64,000 nucleotides of DNA from Tolypothrix sp. NIES-4075 (GTDB lineage Bacteria; Cyanobacteriota; Cyanobacteriia; Cyanobacteriales; Nostocaceae). Numbering within the stretch: the first letter of the stretch is position 1; each line of letters opens with the position of its first letter. The notes under the pieces were generated by a model, which saw only the letters and a list, made by a program, of their open reading frames with translations, searched no databases and had not been told where the DNA came from. The DNA is taken from the NCBI RefSeq assembly GCF_002218085.1, contig NZ_BDUC01000009.1:62001-126000 (forward strand). The letters run 5' to 3'. Positions 18,133 through 27,459 of this stretch are shown piece after piece. Both the position numbers and the translations under genes were made by a program.

Positions 18133-20010
18133 ATGAGAAACGCACAAACTAATCAGTTTGACTATGTGAAAATCGGCTTGGCTTCCCCAGAACGCATTCG
18201 GACTTGGGGGGAGCGAACTTTGCCTAATGGTCAGGTGGTAGGTGAAGTCACTAAGCCAGAGACGATTAATTATCGAACTTTGAAGCCAGAGATGGACGGG
18301 CTTTTTTGCGAGCGCATCTTTGGACCGGCGAAAGACTGGGAATGCCATTGCGGTAAATATAAAAGAGTGCGCCATCGCGGTATTGTCTGCGAACGCTGCG
18401 GGGTGGAAGTCACCGAATCGCGAGTGCGCCGTCACCGCATGGGTTACATCAAACTGGCGGCACCAGTAGCGCACGTTTGGTATCTCAAGGGTATCCCCAG
18501 TTACATTTCTATTTTGCTGGATATGCCTTTGCGGGATGTGGAGCAGATAGTTTATTTCAACTCTTATGTTGTCCTCAGCAAAGGCAACGCGGAAACTTTA
18601 ACTTATAAACAGCTATTGAGTGAAGACCAGTGGCTGGAAATTGAAGACCAAATTTATGCCGAAGATTCTCAACTTCAGGGTGTAGAGGTAGGAATTGGGG
18701 CAGAAGCGCTGTTGCGGTTGCTTGCTGATATCAACTTGGAGCAAGAAGCGGAAAATTTGCGGGAAGAAATTGGTAACGCTAAAGGACAAAAACGGGCGAA
18801 GCTGATTAAGCGGTTGCGGGTGATTGATAACTTCATCGCTACTGGTTCATTACCAGAGTGGATGGTAATGGCGGTGATTCCAGTAATCCCTCCAGATTTG
18901 CGCCCGATGGTGCAACTCGACGGGGGACGCTTTGCCACAAGCGATTTAAATGATTTGTATCGCCGGGTAATTAACCGCAATAACCGTTTGGCACGGTTGC
19001 AAGAAATTTTAGCACCCGAAATTATTGTCAGAAACGAAAAGCGGATGCTGCAAGAAGCGGTGGATGCTTTGATCGACAATGGTCGTCGGGGACGCACGGT
19101 GGTAGGAGCAAATAACCGACCGCTAAAGTCGCTCTCTGACATTATTGAAGGTAAGCAAGGACGTTTCCGGCAGAATTTGTTGGGTAAGCGGGTTGACTAT
19201 TCGGGTCGTTCTGTAATTGTCGTTGGACCGAAGTTACAAATCCACCAATGCGGTTTGCCCAGAGAAATGGCAATTGAGCTATTTCAACCGTTTGTGATTA
19301 ATCGCTTGATTCGCAGTGGGATGGTGAATAACATCAAAGCGGCGAAAAAGCTGATTTCTCGCAACGACCCTAGTGTGTGGGATGTGTTGGAAGAAGTGAT
19401 TGAAGGGCATCCGGTGATGTTGAACCGGGCACCGACGCTGCACCGTTTGGGGATTCAAGCTTTTGAGCCGATTTTGGTAGAAGGTAGAGCAATTCAGTTG
19501 CATCCGTTGGTGTGTCCGGCATTTAACGCTGACTTTGATGGCGACCAAATGGCGGTACACGTACCTCTATCGCTGGAATCTCAGGCAGAAGCGCGGTTGT
19601 TGATGCTTGCCTCTAACAATATATTGTCACCGGCAACCGGTAAGCCAATTATTACACCCAGCCAAGATATGGTATTGGGGGCGTATTATTTAACTGCGGA
19701 AAATCCGGATGCGACAAAGGGCGCAGGAAAATACTTCGGTTCTTTGGATGACGCGATTATGGCTTACGAACAGCAGCAAGTTGATTTGCACGCTTATGTA
19801 TTTGTGCGGTTTGATGGCGAAGTCGAAACTGATGTGGCAGATACCGAACCATTGAAGGTAGAAGAAAACACCGATGGGACTCGGACGTTGCTCTATAAAT
19901 TCCGTCGTGTCAGACAAGACAAGTCAGGGAATTTGATTTCTCAATATATACGCACAACTCCAGGTCGCGTTATTTATAACAAGGCGATCCAAGAAGCGCT
20001 GGCAAGTTAG
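18133..20010 (+). CDS. rpoC1: RNA polymerase gamma subunit (beta' N-terminal part)
   Basis: 625 residues. In cyanobacteria beta' is split and RpoC1 is its N-terminal portion. The start MRNAQTNQFDYVKIGLASPE is the family start. The zinc-binding motif CHCGKYKRVRHRGIVCERCG is near residue 75. The catalytic Mg-binding loop NADFDGDQM is at 465-473 (Asp467, Asp469, Asp471), followed by the usual switch and clamp segments. It ends at residue 625 as expected for the split gene, and rpoC2 continues after a 404-base repeat spacer. Confidence 0.99.
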   Translation: MRNAQTNQFDYVKIGLASPERIRTWGERTLPNGQVVGEVTKPETINYRTLKPEMDGLFCERIFGPAKDWECHCGKYKRVRHRGIVCERCGVEVTESRVRRHRMGYIKLAAPVAHVWYLKGIPSYISILLDMPLRDVEQIVYFNSYVVLSKGNAETLTYKQLLSEDQWLEIEDQIYAEDSQLQGVEVGIGAEALLRLLADINLEQEAENLREEIGNAKGQKRAKLIKRLRVIDNFIATGSLPEWMVMAVIPVIPPDLRPMVQLDGGRFATSDLNDLYRRVINRNNRLARLQEILAPEIIVRNEKRMLQEAVDALIDNGRRGRTVVGANNRPLKSLSDIIEGKQGRFRQNLLGKRVDYSGRSVIVVGPKLQIHQCGLPREMAIELFQPFVINRLIRSGMVNNIKAAKKLISRNDPSVWDVLEEVIEGHPVMLNRAPTLHRLGIQAFEPILVEGRAIQLHPLVCPAFNADFDGDQMAVHVPLSLESQAEARLLMLASNNILSPATGKPIITPSQDMVLGAYYLTAENPDATKGAGKYFGSLDDAIMAYEQQQVDLHAYVFVRFDGEVETDVADTEPLKVEENTDGTRTLLYKFRRVRQDKSGNLISQYIRTTPGRVIYNKAIQEALAS

Positions 20011-20414
20011 AGGAGTTGTTAGTGGTTAGTGGTGAGCCAGTGCGTTGGCCCGGACACCTGCACAAAAAGGGCAATGCCCGACTTGAGCAGCGTGTCCGCC
20101 ATCAGCAGTGCGTTGGAGAGCCAGCGCCGTGGTGAGGCAGCGCGGTCATGTTCGTTACCCCCACTCGCTGTTGCCGAAAGGCAATGCCCGACTTGAGGCG
20201 TAGCCGCGTCCGGGTTTCCCGGCAGACGCGCACCTGCCGTCGGCGAGCCGAAGAAAGTTGCAACTGGCGAACCCAAAGGGTTGGTGGTTAAAAGTTAGGA
20301 GTTAGGAGTTAGAGGAAAAACAACTATCAACTATCAACTATGAACTATCAACTATCAACTATCAACTATCAACTATCAACTATCAACCAACAACTATCAA
20401 CCAACAACTGACTA
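20011..20414. repeat. Repeat-filled rpoC1-rpoC2 spacer
   Basis: The 404 bases consist of a GC-rich palindromic element (about 20031-20283; words tgagccagtgcgttg, gcaatgcccgacttga, cggcgagccgaag) followed by a short-tandem-repeat tract (20284-20412) with many copies of caactat. No promoter for rpoC2 is evident. The spacer is unusually long for an essential operon. Confidence 0.85.
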
Positions 20415-23400
20415 ATGACTGAAAAACTAATTTTTCGCAATCGTATCGTTGACAAAGGTCAGCTGAGAAATTTAATTTCTTGGGCATTTACCAATTGTGG
20501 CACCGCGCGAACGGCGGTGATGGCTGATAAGTTAAAAGACTTAGGCTTCCGCTACGCCACCAAAGCCGGAGTTTCGATTAGCGTAGATGACTTAATGGTG
20601 CCGCCAAGCAAGCGATCGCTCCTCGAAGCCGCAGAAGAAGAAATTCGCGCCACGGAAGAACGCTATCAACGCGGTGAAATTACGGAAGTAGAACGCTTCC
20701 AAAAAGTAATTGATACCTGGAATAGTACATCGGAAGCGCTAAAAGATGAAGTGGTGAAGCACTTTAAGAGTACTAACCCGCTCAACTCAGTATATATGAT
20801 GGCGTTTTCTGGTGCTAGGGGTAACATCTCCCAGGTGCGCCAATTGGTAGGTATGCGCGGGTTGATGGCAGATCCGCAAGGGGAAATTATCGACTTGCCG
20901 ATTAAAACCAACTTCCGTGAAGGATTGACCGTCACCGAATATATTATCTCTTCTTACGGCGCTCGTAAGGGATTGGTAGATACGGCACTACGTACAGCTG
21001 ACTCTGGATATCTCACCCGTCGTTTGGTGGATGTATCTCAAGATGTGATTGTGCGGGAATTTGACTGCGGTACTACTAGGGGACTTACCCTAGGAGCGAT
21101 GACAGAAGGTGGCAAAATCCTGATTCCCATCGGCACGCGCTTGATGGGACGGGTAGTAGGCGAAGATGTAGTGCATCCCACCACCAAAGAAATAATTGCC
21201 CCGCGCAATACGCCAATTAGTAACGAGTTAGCACACGAGATTCAAAAAAGCGGCGTGCAATCGGTGGTAGTGCGGAGTCCTTTAACTTGTGAAGCAGCGC
21301 GTAGTGTTTGCCAACACTGTTATGGCTGGAGTTTGGCACACGCGAAGATGGTAGATTTGGGTGAAGCGGTAGGTATTATTGCCGCTCAAAGTATCGGCGA
21401 ACCGGGTACGCAGCTAACGATGCGGACTTTCCACACTGGTGGTGTGTTCACCGGGGAAGTAGCAAAACAAGTGCGTGCCGAAAAAGATGGTATCATTCGC
21501 TTGCCGCGCAAGTTGAAAACCAGAGCATATCGCACTCGACATGGGGAAGATTCGCTGTTTGTGGAAGCAAACGGTACGCTCTCGTTGGAAACTCAGTCTG
21601 GATCAATTGAAATTGCCGTTACCCAAGGTTCGACACTATATATAGTCGATGGACAGCAAGTAAAGCAAGGTCAGTTGCTGGCAGAAGTGGCACTAGGGGG
21701 ACGGACAACGCGGGCAAATACTGAAAAAGCTGTCAAAGATGTCGCCAGCGATTTGGCTGGGGAAGTGCAGTTCGCCGAAGTAGTGCCAGAGCAAAAAACA
21801 GACCGTCAAGGCAACACGACGACGACAGCAGCGCGTGGTGGTTTGATTTGGATTTTGTCTGGGGAAGTATATAACTTGCCACCAGGAGCGGAGTTGGTAG
21901 TAAATAATGGCGATGCTGTGGAGACTAACGGTGTCTTGGCAGAAACCAAGTTAACTACTTTACACGGCGGTATAGTCCGCTTGCCAGAAGCGCAAGCGGG
22001 TAAGAGTACTAGGGAAATTGAGATTATCACCGCTAGTGTGGTTTTAGACCAGGCAACGGTGACAGTGCAAAGTTCCCAAGGTCGCAATAATTATTTGATT
22101 TCCACTGCTCACAACCAAGTGTTTAATCTGCGGGCAACTCCCGGCACAAAAGTGCAAAATGGTCAAGTTGTGGCAGAGTTAATTGACGATCGCTATCGCA
22201 CTAATACTGGTGGATTGCTAAAATACGCCGGCGTGGAGGTGCAGAAAAAAGGCAAAGCGAAGCTGGGTTATGAGGTGGTAGCCGGAGGCACATTATTGTG
22301 GATTCCCGAAGAAACTCATGAGGTAAATAAAGATATATCGCTGCTGTTGGTGGAAGACGGTCAGTATGTAGAGGCTGGCACCGAAGTTGTTAAAGATATA
22401 TTTTGTCAAAACAACGGCGTGGTCGAAGTCACCCAGAAAAACGACATCTTAAGAGAAGTCGTGATTAAGCCCGGAGAACTGCTGATGGTGGACGACCCAG
22501 AAGCGGTGATTGGGCGAGATAATACTTTTGTTCAACCGGGTGAAGAGTTATTGGGGCAAGTGCAGACCGAACTGCGCTACATCCAATATATCGAGTCGCC
22601 AGAAGGTCCAGCGCTGCTGAGTCGTCCAGTGGATGAGTTCGCGGTGCCGAATAATCCGGATGTGCCCTCAACGACATCGGTTAGTCAACAAACCGGGCGC
22701 AGCATTGAGTTGCGGGCGGTGCAACGACTGCCTTATAAAGATTCTGAGCGCGTTAAGTCAGTAGAAGGCGTAGAGTTGCTGCGGACTCAACTAGTGTTAG
22801 AAATTGAGACCGAAGGTGACGCCGACCACAACGCTTCGCCATTAGCAGCAGATATTGAGTTGCTCAGTGATGGTGAAGGTTCGGAAACTTCTCATTTGCA
22901 ATTGGTGATTTTGGAATCTTTGATAGTGCGTCGCGACATTACGGCAGACGCGACTCAAGGTAGCACGACTACGAGTTTAGAAGTGGAAGCGCTGCAAACT
23001 ATTGCTCCTGGTGCTGTAGTTGCCCGTACCCAAATTTTGTGTAAAGAAGGCGGTATTGTTCGAGGAGTGCAAAAAGGCAGCGAAACAGTGCGTCGCTGCT
23101 TGGTGTTGCGTCATACGGACATGGTGACGGTGAACACTACTACAGCCCCGAAGGTGAAAAAGGGCGACTTGCTGGTAGAGGGAAGTGAAATTGCTCCAGG
23201 AGTATTTGCGCCTTTGTCTGGGCAAGTGCTGGATGTTCAGAAGGGACAGGGGGGAGATAAGGGAGCAATATCCCCCTCATCCCCCTCATCCCCCTCATCC
23301 CCCCAGTCCCTAGTCCCCAGTAAAGAGTCCCCAGATTACTCTGTGTCGATTCGCATTGGTCGTCCTTATCGAGTTTCGCCGGGAGCGGTGTTGCAGATAG

Positions 23401-24509
23401 AGGATGGGGATTTGGTGCAACGCGGTGATAATTTGGTGTTGTTGGTGTTTGAACGCGCCAAAACCGGAGACATTATTCAAGGTTTGCCTCGTATTGAGGA
23501 ATTGCTAGAAGCACGCAAGCCAAAAGAGGCGTGTATTTTGGCAAAGAGAGCCGGGGAAGTGAAGGTTGTATATGGTGATGGTGATGAAGCGATCGCTGCT
23601 AAAGTCATCGAGCCGAATGGTGTTGTCACCGATTACCCGCTAGGACCTGGGCAAAATTTGGTGCTGACAGATGGTGCTACCGTCGCAGCAGGAGAGCCGT
23701 TAAGTGACGGTCCTGCAAATCCGCACGAAATTTTGGAAGTGTTCTTTAGTCTTGGTTCTGAAGATGGGGTATATGCTTGTGCTTCTCTTGCGTTGCAGAA
23801 GGTGCAGACTTTCTTGGTGAATGAGGTGCAGATGGTGTATCAATCTCAAGGAATTGATATTGCCGACAAGCACATTGAAGTGATTGTGCGGCAGATGACC
23901 GCGAAAGTGCGGGTTGATGATGGTGGTGACACAACGATGTTGCCCGGAGAGTTGGTAGAACTGCGGCAAATCGAGCAGGTGAATGAAGCAATGGCAATCA
24001 CCGGCGGTGCAAGAGCGCAATATACCCCAGTATTATTGGGGATTACCAAAGCATCATTGAATACCGACAGCTTTATCTCCGCTGCATCATTCCAAGAAAC
24101 GACGCGGGTGTTGACGGAAGCAGCAATTGAAGGTAAATCTGACTGGCTGCGCGGTTTGAAAGAAAACGTAATTATCGGACGATTGATTCCTGCCGGTACT
24201 GGGTATAACGCCTATGAAGAAACCGGTATAGTTGACGACTATGGAAGCGCAGACAGCAGCAGCGTCTTGGATGAAGTCGATGACCCGATGGATATGGTGC
24301 TAGATGACCGCACAGCTCGCGCTTATAACTTGGATTCTCCTGGACTTGGGGCAGAAGGATTTGGCTCTAGACGTACAGAATCGTCGTCAATATTAGATGA
24401 TGAGGATGAGTTGATGATTGCTGATGAAGTCAACGACCTCGTTGAAGAAGACGATTTTGAAGAAGACGAGGAAGACGAAGAAGAGGATGATTTCGACGAG
24501 GAAATATAA
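20415..24509 (+). CDS. rpoC2: RNA polymerase beta' subunit (C-terminal part)
   Basis: 1364 residues. It carries the C-terminal half of bacterial beta', including the bridge helix and trigger loop (VYMMAFSGARGNISQVRQLV and GLMADPQGEIIDLPI), the second zinc site (CEAARSVCQHCYG), GEPGTQLTMRTFHTGGV, and the large cyanobacterial SI3 insertion of repeated sandwich-barrel hybrid motifs before the conserved C-terminus (LGITKASLNTDSFISAASFQ). Two oddities: residues about 944-973 are a Ser/Pro-rich insertion encoded by intergenic-type repeat DNA (23241-23333), and the last 40 residues are a long acidic tail. A strong terminator follows. Confidence 0.98.
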   Translation: MTEKLIFRNRIVDKGQLRNLISWAFTNCGTARTAVMADKLKDLGFRYATKAGVSISVDDLMVPPSKRSLLEAAEEEIRATEERYQRGEITEVERFQKVIDTWNSTSEALKDEVVKHFKSTNPLNSVYMMAFSGARGNISQVRQLVGMRGLMADPQGEIIDLPIKTNFREGLTVTEYIISSYGARKGLVDTALRTADSGYLTRRLVDVSQDVIVREFDCGTTRGLTLGAMTEGGKILIPIGTRLMGRVVGEDVVHPTTKEIIAPRNTPISNELAHEIQKSGVQSVVVRSPLTCEAARSVCQHCYGWSLAHAKMVDLGEAVGIIAAQSIGEPGTQLTMRTFHTGGVFTGEVAKQVRAEKDGIIRLPRKLKTRAYRTRHGEDSLFVEANGTLSLETQSGSIEIAVTQGSTLYIVDGQQVKQGQLLAEVALGGRTTRANTEKAVKDVASDLAGEVQFAEVVPEQKTDRQGNTTTTAARGGLIWILSGEVYNLPPGAELVVNNGDAVETNGVLAETKLTTLHGGIVRLPEAQAGKSTREIEIITASVVLDQATVTVQSSQGRNNYLISTAHNQVFNLRATPGTKVQNGQVVAELIDDRYRTNTGGLLKYAGVEVQKKGKAKLGYEVVAGGTLLWIPEETHEVNKDISLLLVEDGQYVEAGTEVVKDIFCQNNGVVEVTQKNDILREVVIKPGELLMVDDPEAVIGRDNTFVQPGEELLGQVQTELRYIQYIESPEGPALLSRPVDEFAVPNNPDVPSTTSVSQQTGRSIELRAVQRLPYKDSERVKSVEGVELLRTQLVLEIETEGDADHNASPLAADIELLSDGEGSETSHLQLVILESLIVRRDITADATQGSTTTSLEVEALQTIAPGAVVARTQILCKEGGIVRGVQKGSETVRRCLVLRHTDMVTVNTTTAPKVKKGDLLVEGSEIAPGVFAPLSGQVLDVQKGQGGDKGAISPSSPSSPSSPQSLVPSKESPDYSVSIRIGRPYRVSPGAVLQIEDGDLVQRGDNLVLLVFERAKTGDIIQGLPRIEELLEARKPKEACILAKRAGEVKVVYGDGDEAIAAKVIEPNGVVTDYPLGPGQNLVLTDGATVAAGEPLSDGPANPHEILEVFFSLGSEDGVYACASLALQKVQTFLVNEVQMVYQSQGIDIADKHIEVIVRQMTAKVRVDDGGDTTMLPGELVELRQIEQVNEAMAITGGARAQYTPVLLGITKASLNTDSFISAASFQETTRVLTEAAIEGKSDWLRGLKENVIIGRLIPAGTGYNAYEETGIVDDYGSADSSSVLDEVDDPMDMVLDDRTARAYNLDSPGLGAEGFGSRRTESSSILDDEDELMIADEVNDLVEEDDFEEDEEDEEEDDFDEEI
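23241..23333 (+). repeat. Intergenic-type tandem repeat inside rpoC2
   Basis: A G-rich half (gggacaggggggagataagg) is followed by a C-rich half with three tandem ccccctcat units, matching the repeat style of the rpoB-rpoC1 spacer and of 57392-57520. It is in frame and codes for PSSPSSPSSP flanked by Gly/Lys. It lies inside the SI3 insertion, on a surface loop between barrel modules by inference. Confidence 0.85.
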
Positions 24510-24511
24510 AA

Positions 24512-24543
24512 TGTAGAGACGCGAGGAACCAAAGCGTCTGTAC
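24512..24543. repeat. AGACGCG-type palindrome
   Basis: gtagagacgcg ... aagcgtctgtac, three bases after the rpoC2 stop. One of six related palindromes in the window (11985, 24512, 33375, 35111, 41018, 47217). Confidence 0.7.
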
Positions 24544-24569
24544 TGAAATTTCTTTTACCTGAGTGCTTT

Positions 24570-24601
24570 CCCTCCCAATTGGGAGGGTTTTTTATTTTTT
24601 T
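24570..24601 (+). terminator. Rho-independent terminator of the rpo operon
   Basis: Perfect 9-base stem ccctcccaa/ttgggaggg (24570-24587) with no extra loop bases between the arms, followed directly by a run of T interrupted by one A. It lies about 60 bases after the rpoC2 stop and is the strongest terminator in the window. Confidence 0.92.
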
Positions 24602-24944
24602 ACTGAAGAAAGTAACTTTTGGCTAGGCTCACTACGAACTAGGACAGTATTTTACATTTAGTTTCGCCCACTTACTTAGTGGCTGACAGAAGTCACACAA
24701 TCTAATAGGCTGTTGTAAAGAAGCGAAAAGTGGGTGCGTCACGGTTTCCGTGCGCCCAACTTTTAAAGAAGCGATCGCTCTTAATATACCCGCACTTGGT
24801 GAGTCAGTCGCAGTCTTGGACGCCACTTGCACGGCTGCCGGGGAACCCCTCCAACGCAGTGGCTCCGCTTCCCGTCGATTGCGAACTGACGAACCCGGAG
24901 GGTCAATATCATCACTTAATCGCTAATAAATATCTCTAAGAAAA
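24602..24944. other. Intergenic region after the rpo terminator
   Basis: No gene seen. Bases 24820-24905 are a GC-rich element (gcacggctgccggggaacc, gcagtggctccgcttcccg) of the dispersed family; the rest is AT-rich. Confidence 0.5.
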
Positions 24945-25271
24945 ATGCCTTTTAAAATCGTCCAAAACTTTGATAGCAGTTTCACTCTAGAACCACAAGC
25001 TAAAGAAAGTCTTTTCAACTTATTGACTAGCGAAGCCTTTTTAAAGCAAGTTTGTCAACAATTGAACTGCGAAAAAGTTGAGTTTACCAAATTGCTTTTT
25101 CAACCAGTTCCTTATAGCTTAACTACTCCCAAAGGGATGCCAGCCGAATTTGAAAAATATCATAAATCTAACGAATACGCAATTATTAACGTCCCGCCAA
25201 ACTTCATGTTTAATGCCAAAATACTCAAACCCAGTCGCCTCTGTGCAATTTACCTGAAAATTAATTCGTAG
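24945..25271 (+). CDS. Small uncharacterised protein
   Basis: 108 residues, not recognised. It is soluble with no signal peptide and one likely helix (ESLFNLLTSEAFLKQVCQQL). A second half has GMPAEFEKYHKSNEYAIINV. Codon use is like its neighbours. It is followed 56 bases later by the GIY-YIG-like gene in the same direction, so the two may be co-transcribed. The clean start after an A-rich leader and the ordinary amino-acid composition argue that it is a real gene, but no function can be offered. Confidence 0.6.
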   Translation: MPFKIVQNFDSSFTLEPQAKESLFNLLTSEAFLKQVCQQLNCEKVEFTKLLFQPVPYSLTTPKGMPAEFEKYHKSNEYAIINVPPNFMFNAKILKPSRLCAIYLKINS

Positions 25272-25327
25272 TAAGCGCTTAAGCGCTTTCCTATCAATCA
25301 CCAAGTATTAATTTGGAATTTTGATTT

Positions 25328-25873
25328 ATGACAACTGAAACAAATATTTCTTCTTTAGCAACTCTCGAATATATTGCTTACATTGACGAGAACGGTCAGT
25401 TACCCGAACAATTTCAAAGTAAAATAGGAGTTTATGCAATTTTTAATCGAGAAAAAGTGCTGCAATTTGTTGGCTATTCTCGCGATGTTTATCTAAGTCT
25501 GAAACAGCATTTAGTACGTCAACCTCAAAATTGCTATTGGGTAAAAGTCCAAACGATTGAGCGACCTAGCCGCGCCGTTTTAGAAAACATTGAAAATGCG
25601 TGGATTGCCGAAAATAACAGTGTTCCTTTGGGAAATGCCGAACAAAAAGAAAAATGGACGCAGCCTATTGATGCTAAAGCGGTAATGACACCTGAAGAAC
25701 AGGCAAATTATCAAAATCCACTAATAGATGATATGGCGCAAGTGAAAATTATTAAAAATGTGGCGCGACGAGTAGAAGCTGAAATTTTAGAAGTGTTGCA
25801 AGCGCGTGGATTGCGTCTTCAAATTCGCTTTAATCCTAAATTCAAAGAAGAAGGATTACTCGATTTGAAGTGA
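25328..25873 (+). CDS. GIY-YIG-like protein, conserved in cyanobacteria
   Basis: 181 residues. The region 33-105 resembles a GIY-YIG nuclease core: IGVYAIFN (GIY part, here GVY), VLQFVGYSRDVYLSLKQHL (YIG part, here FVG followed by the conserved Arg-Asp), then a Glu-containing helix (AVLENIENAWIAEN). The second motif is altered, so nuclease activity is uncertain. The C-terminus is a helical extension (AQVKIIKNVARRVEAEILEVLQARGL). I recognise it as a protein found across cyanobacteria, but its role is not known to me. Same direction as the upstream small gene. Confidence 0.7.
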   Translation: MTTETNISSLATLEYIAYIDENGQLPEQFQSKIGVYAIFNREKVLQFVGYSRDVYLSLKQHLVRQPQNCYWVKVQTIERPSRAVLENIENAWIAENNSVPLGNAEQKEKWTQPIDAKAVMTPEEQANYQNPLIDDMAQVKIIKNVARRVEAEILEVLQARGLRLQIRFNPKFKEEGLLDLK

Positions 25874-26859
25874 AAAGAGGGGCTAGGGCGTGTTTTCGTT
25901 TTTGCAAAGCGCCTTCACCTCTTCAATAGACCTCAAGACTCATTCTATAAATACATGTTCTTCTTATCCCTTTCCCCTTTCCCCTGACTTCTGCAAGAAG
26001 TCTAATGCCAAACTACTACAACAAAATGCAACTTAGTGTCAGTTGCGTAAGTCTTAATTAATTTGTAACGACGACAAATAATTTCTGATTCGACAGTAAA
26101 AATTAATACCAAATATTCTTTTTATAAATTTCTATCTTTAGATAGATGCGGAAAGAATAAGTTTCATTTGATATTTAATTGAGAAGTTAAGATAAGTTTT
26201 AGTTAAAAATTTGCTTTTTAATTCAGCAAGTCTTGACATCATCCAGGGTTAGCGACTAAAACAAAACAGTGCGTGAATACACAGTTTTATGCTTTGTTGC
26301 TTCCATGATTAACTTGGTTTTCACATCGCTTCTGATTTATGAAAATCTGCTGAGAAAAACTTGCTTAATCTAATTAGTCTACTGCATTACCAGGGATAAT
26401 TATATCAAGTCCAGTTAATAACTTGATATAAAGCTTGCAGTGGTAATTAGCGCTCGTGATAACTTCTAAGCTTGATCGCTCTACTTTATCCAAATCAAAT
26501 AAGGCAACTCTTTTCCGCAAAACATTCATTTCTAGTTTTGTGACAAAAAACTTTTCCTACGTCACTAGTTTTGCCAAAATCGGAAAAGTCAAAGCCTAAA
26601 TTCCACCGCGTTTTTTGGAAAATGGATAAAGTCAAGATTAGAGGATGCGAGTGAAAGTATCTATAATGTCTGTGCTGTATTGCTTCGCAGAACCTGAAGG
26701 GTATGTAGCAGCGATCGCTGCACTCACAAATGACATTTGGGTATTAGTTTTGACTTTTAAAATCCTCTTAGGTATTCCTGCATGTTTCGTAAAAGCTTCA
26801 TTGCAGCACAATGGATGCATTTGAACAAAATTTGAATTTTTGATTTAGCAATCAATTCT
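25874..26859. other. 1-kb AT-rich region before the export cluster
   Basis: No credible gene. A short minus-strand frame at 26638-26820 has poor composition. The only clear structure is an 11-bp perfect inverted repeat at 26400-26431. The promoter for the HTH-exporter cluster should lie here. Confidence 0.5.
26400..26431. promoter_or_regulatory. 11-bp perfect inverted repeat, possible operator
   Basis: ttatatcaagt and acttgatataa separated by ten bases. It is AT-rich and lies 430 bases upstream of the HTH regulator gene. It could bind a dimeric regulator such as the HTH protein encoded downstream, or be a transcript hairpin; there is no T-run. Confidence 0.35.
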
Positions 26860-27438
26860 ATGTCACGAAATTCCTTTCAAGACAATGAAAGTAAATTTTT
26901 AACACCTCTTCAGCACAAGGATTTATTGAAGAATTTGCAAGCGAATTTGCAACCAGAATACCGTCGGCGTCTAGAAATTATGTTGCTGGCAGATATGGGG
27001 AAATCGCAAACCGAAATCTGTCAAATTTTAGGTTGTTCTCAGGAAATGGCACGTTATTGGATTACTATTGCCAAAGCAGGTTTAGTCGAGCAATGGCAGC
27101 AACGAGCAATAGGCAGACCTAAAACTGTAAATGAACAATATATCCAAAGATTAAAAGAATTGCTGAGTCATAGCCCACGGAAGTATGGCTACGCATTTAG
27201 TAGTTGGACATCTCAATGGTTGAGCAAACATTTAGCAATTGAATTTGGAATTGAAATCAGCGATCGCCACATTAATCGATTACTCAAAGAAATGGGTCTA
27301 GCTACACAAAAAAAACGCCTATCAAAACAAGCAGCAATTCAAGACACGAAGGCAACTGGCGTTAAAATCTGTGACTTACAATCTCACAGCGATTCTAGTT
27401 TATATCAGTCATTCAATCTAATTCAAATTAATAACTAA
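26860..27438 (+). CDS. Helix-turn-helix protein heading the export cluster
   Basis: 192 residues. The layout is that of Tc1/IS630-type DNA-binding N-termini: a first helix-turn-helix at about 40-70 (RRLEIMLLADMGKSQTEICQ, ILGCSQEMARYWI), a linker with GRPKTV, and a second winged helix at about 95-155 (LLSHSPRKYGYAFSSWTSQW, ISDRHINRLLKEMGL). The transposase catalytic domain is absent, so this is a DNA-binding protein, probably a domesticated regulator. It is followed 22 bases later by the C39 exporter gene, and such HTH genes are often found before cyanobacterial C39 exporters. Likely regulates the cluster (inference). Confidence 0.75.
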   Translation: MSRNSFQDNESKFLTPLQHKDLLKNLQANLQPEYRRRLEIMLLADMGKSQTEICQILGCSQEMARYWITIAKAGLVEQWQQRAIGRPKTVNEQYIQRLKELLSHSPRKYGYAFSSWTSQWLSKHLAIEFGIEISDRHINRLLKEMGLATQKKRLSKQAAIQDTKATGVKICDLQSHSDSSLYQSFNLIQINN

Positions 27439-27459
27439 ATTTGGGATAAAAAAGAGGAA

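Noticed and set aside
18675..19142. 155-codon minus-strand frame inside rpoC1
   Set aside because: Antisense shadow of a conserved gene; composition is atypical (Ser/Arg/Ile-rich).
26638..26820. 60-codon minus-strand frame before the export cluster
   Set aside because: Considered as a second peptide cargo, but it has no double-glycine leader, weak start signals and no recognisable similarity.
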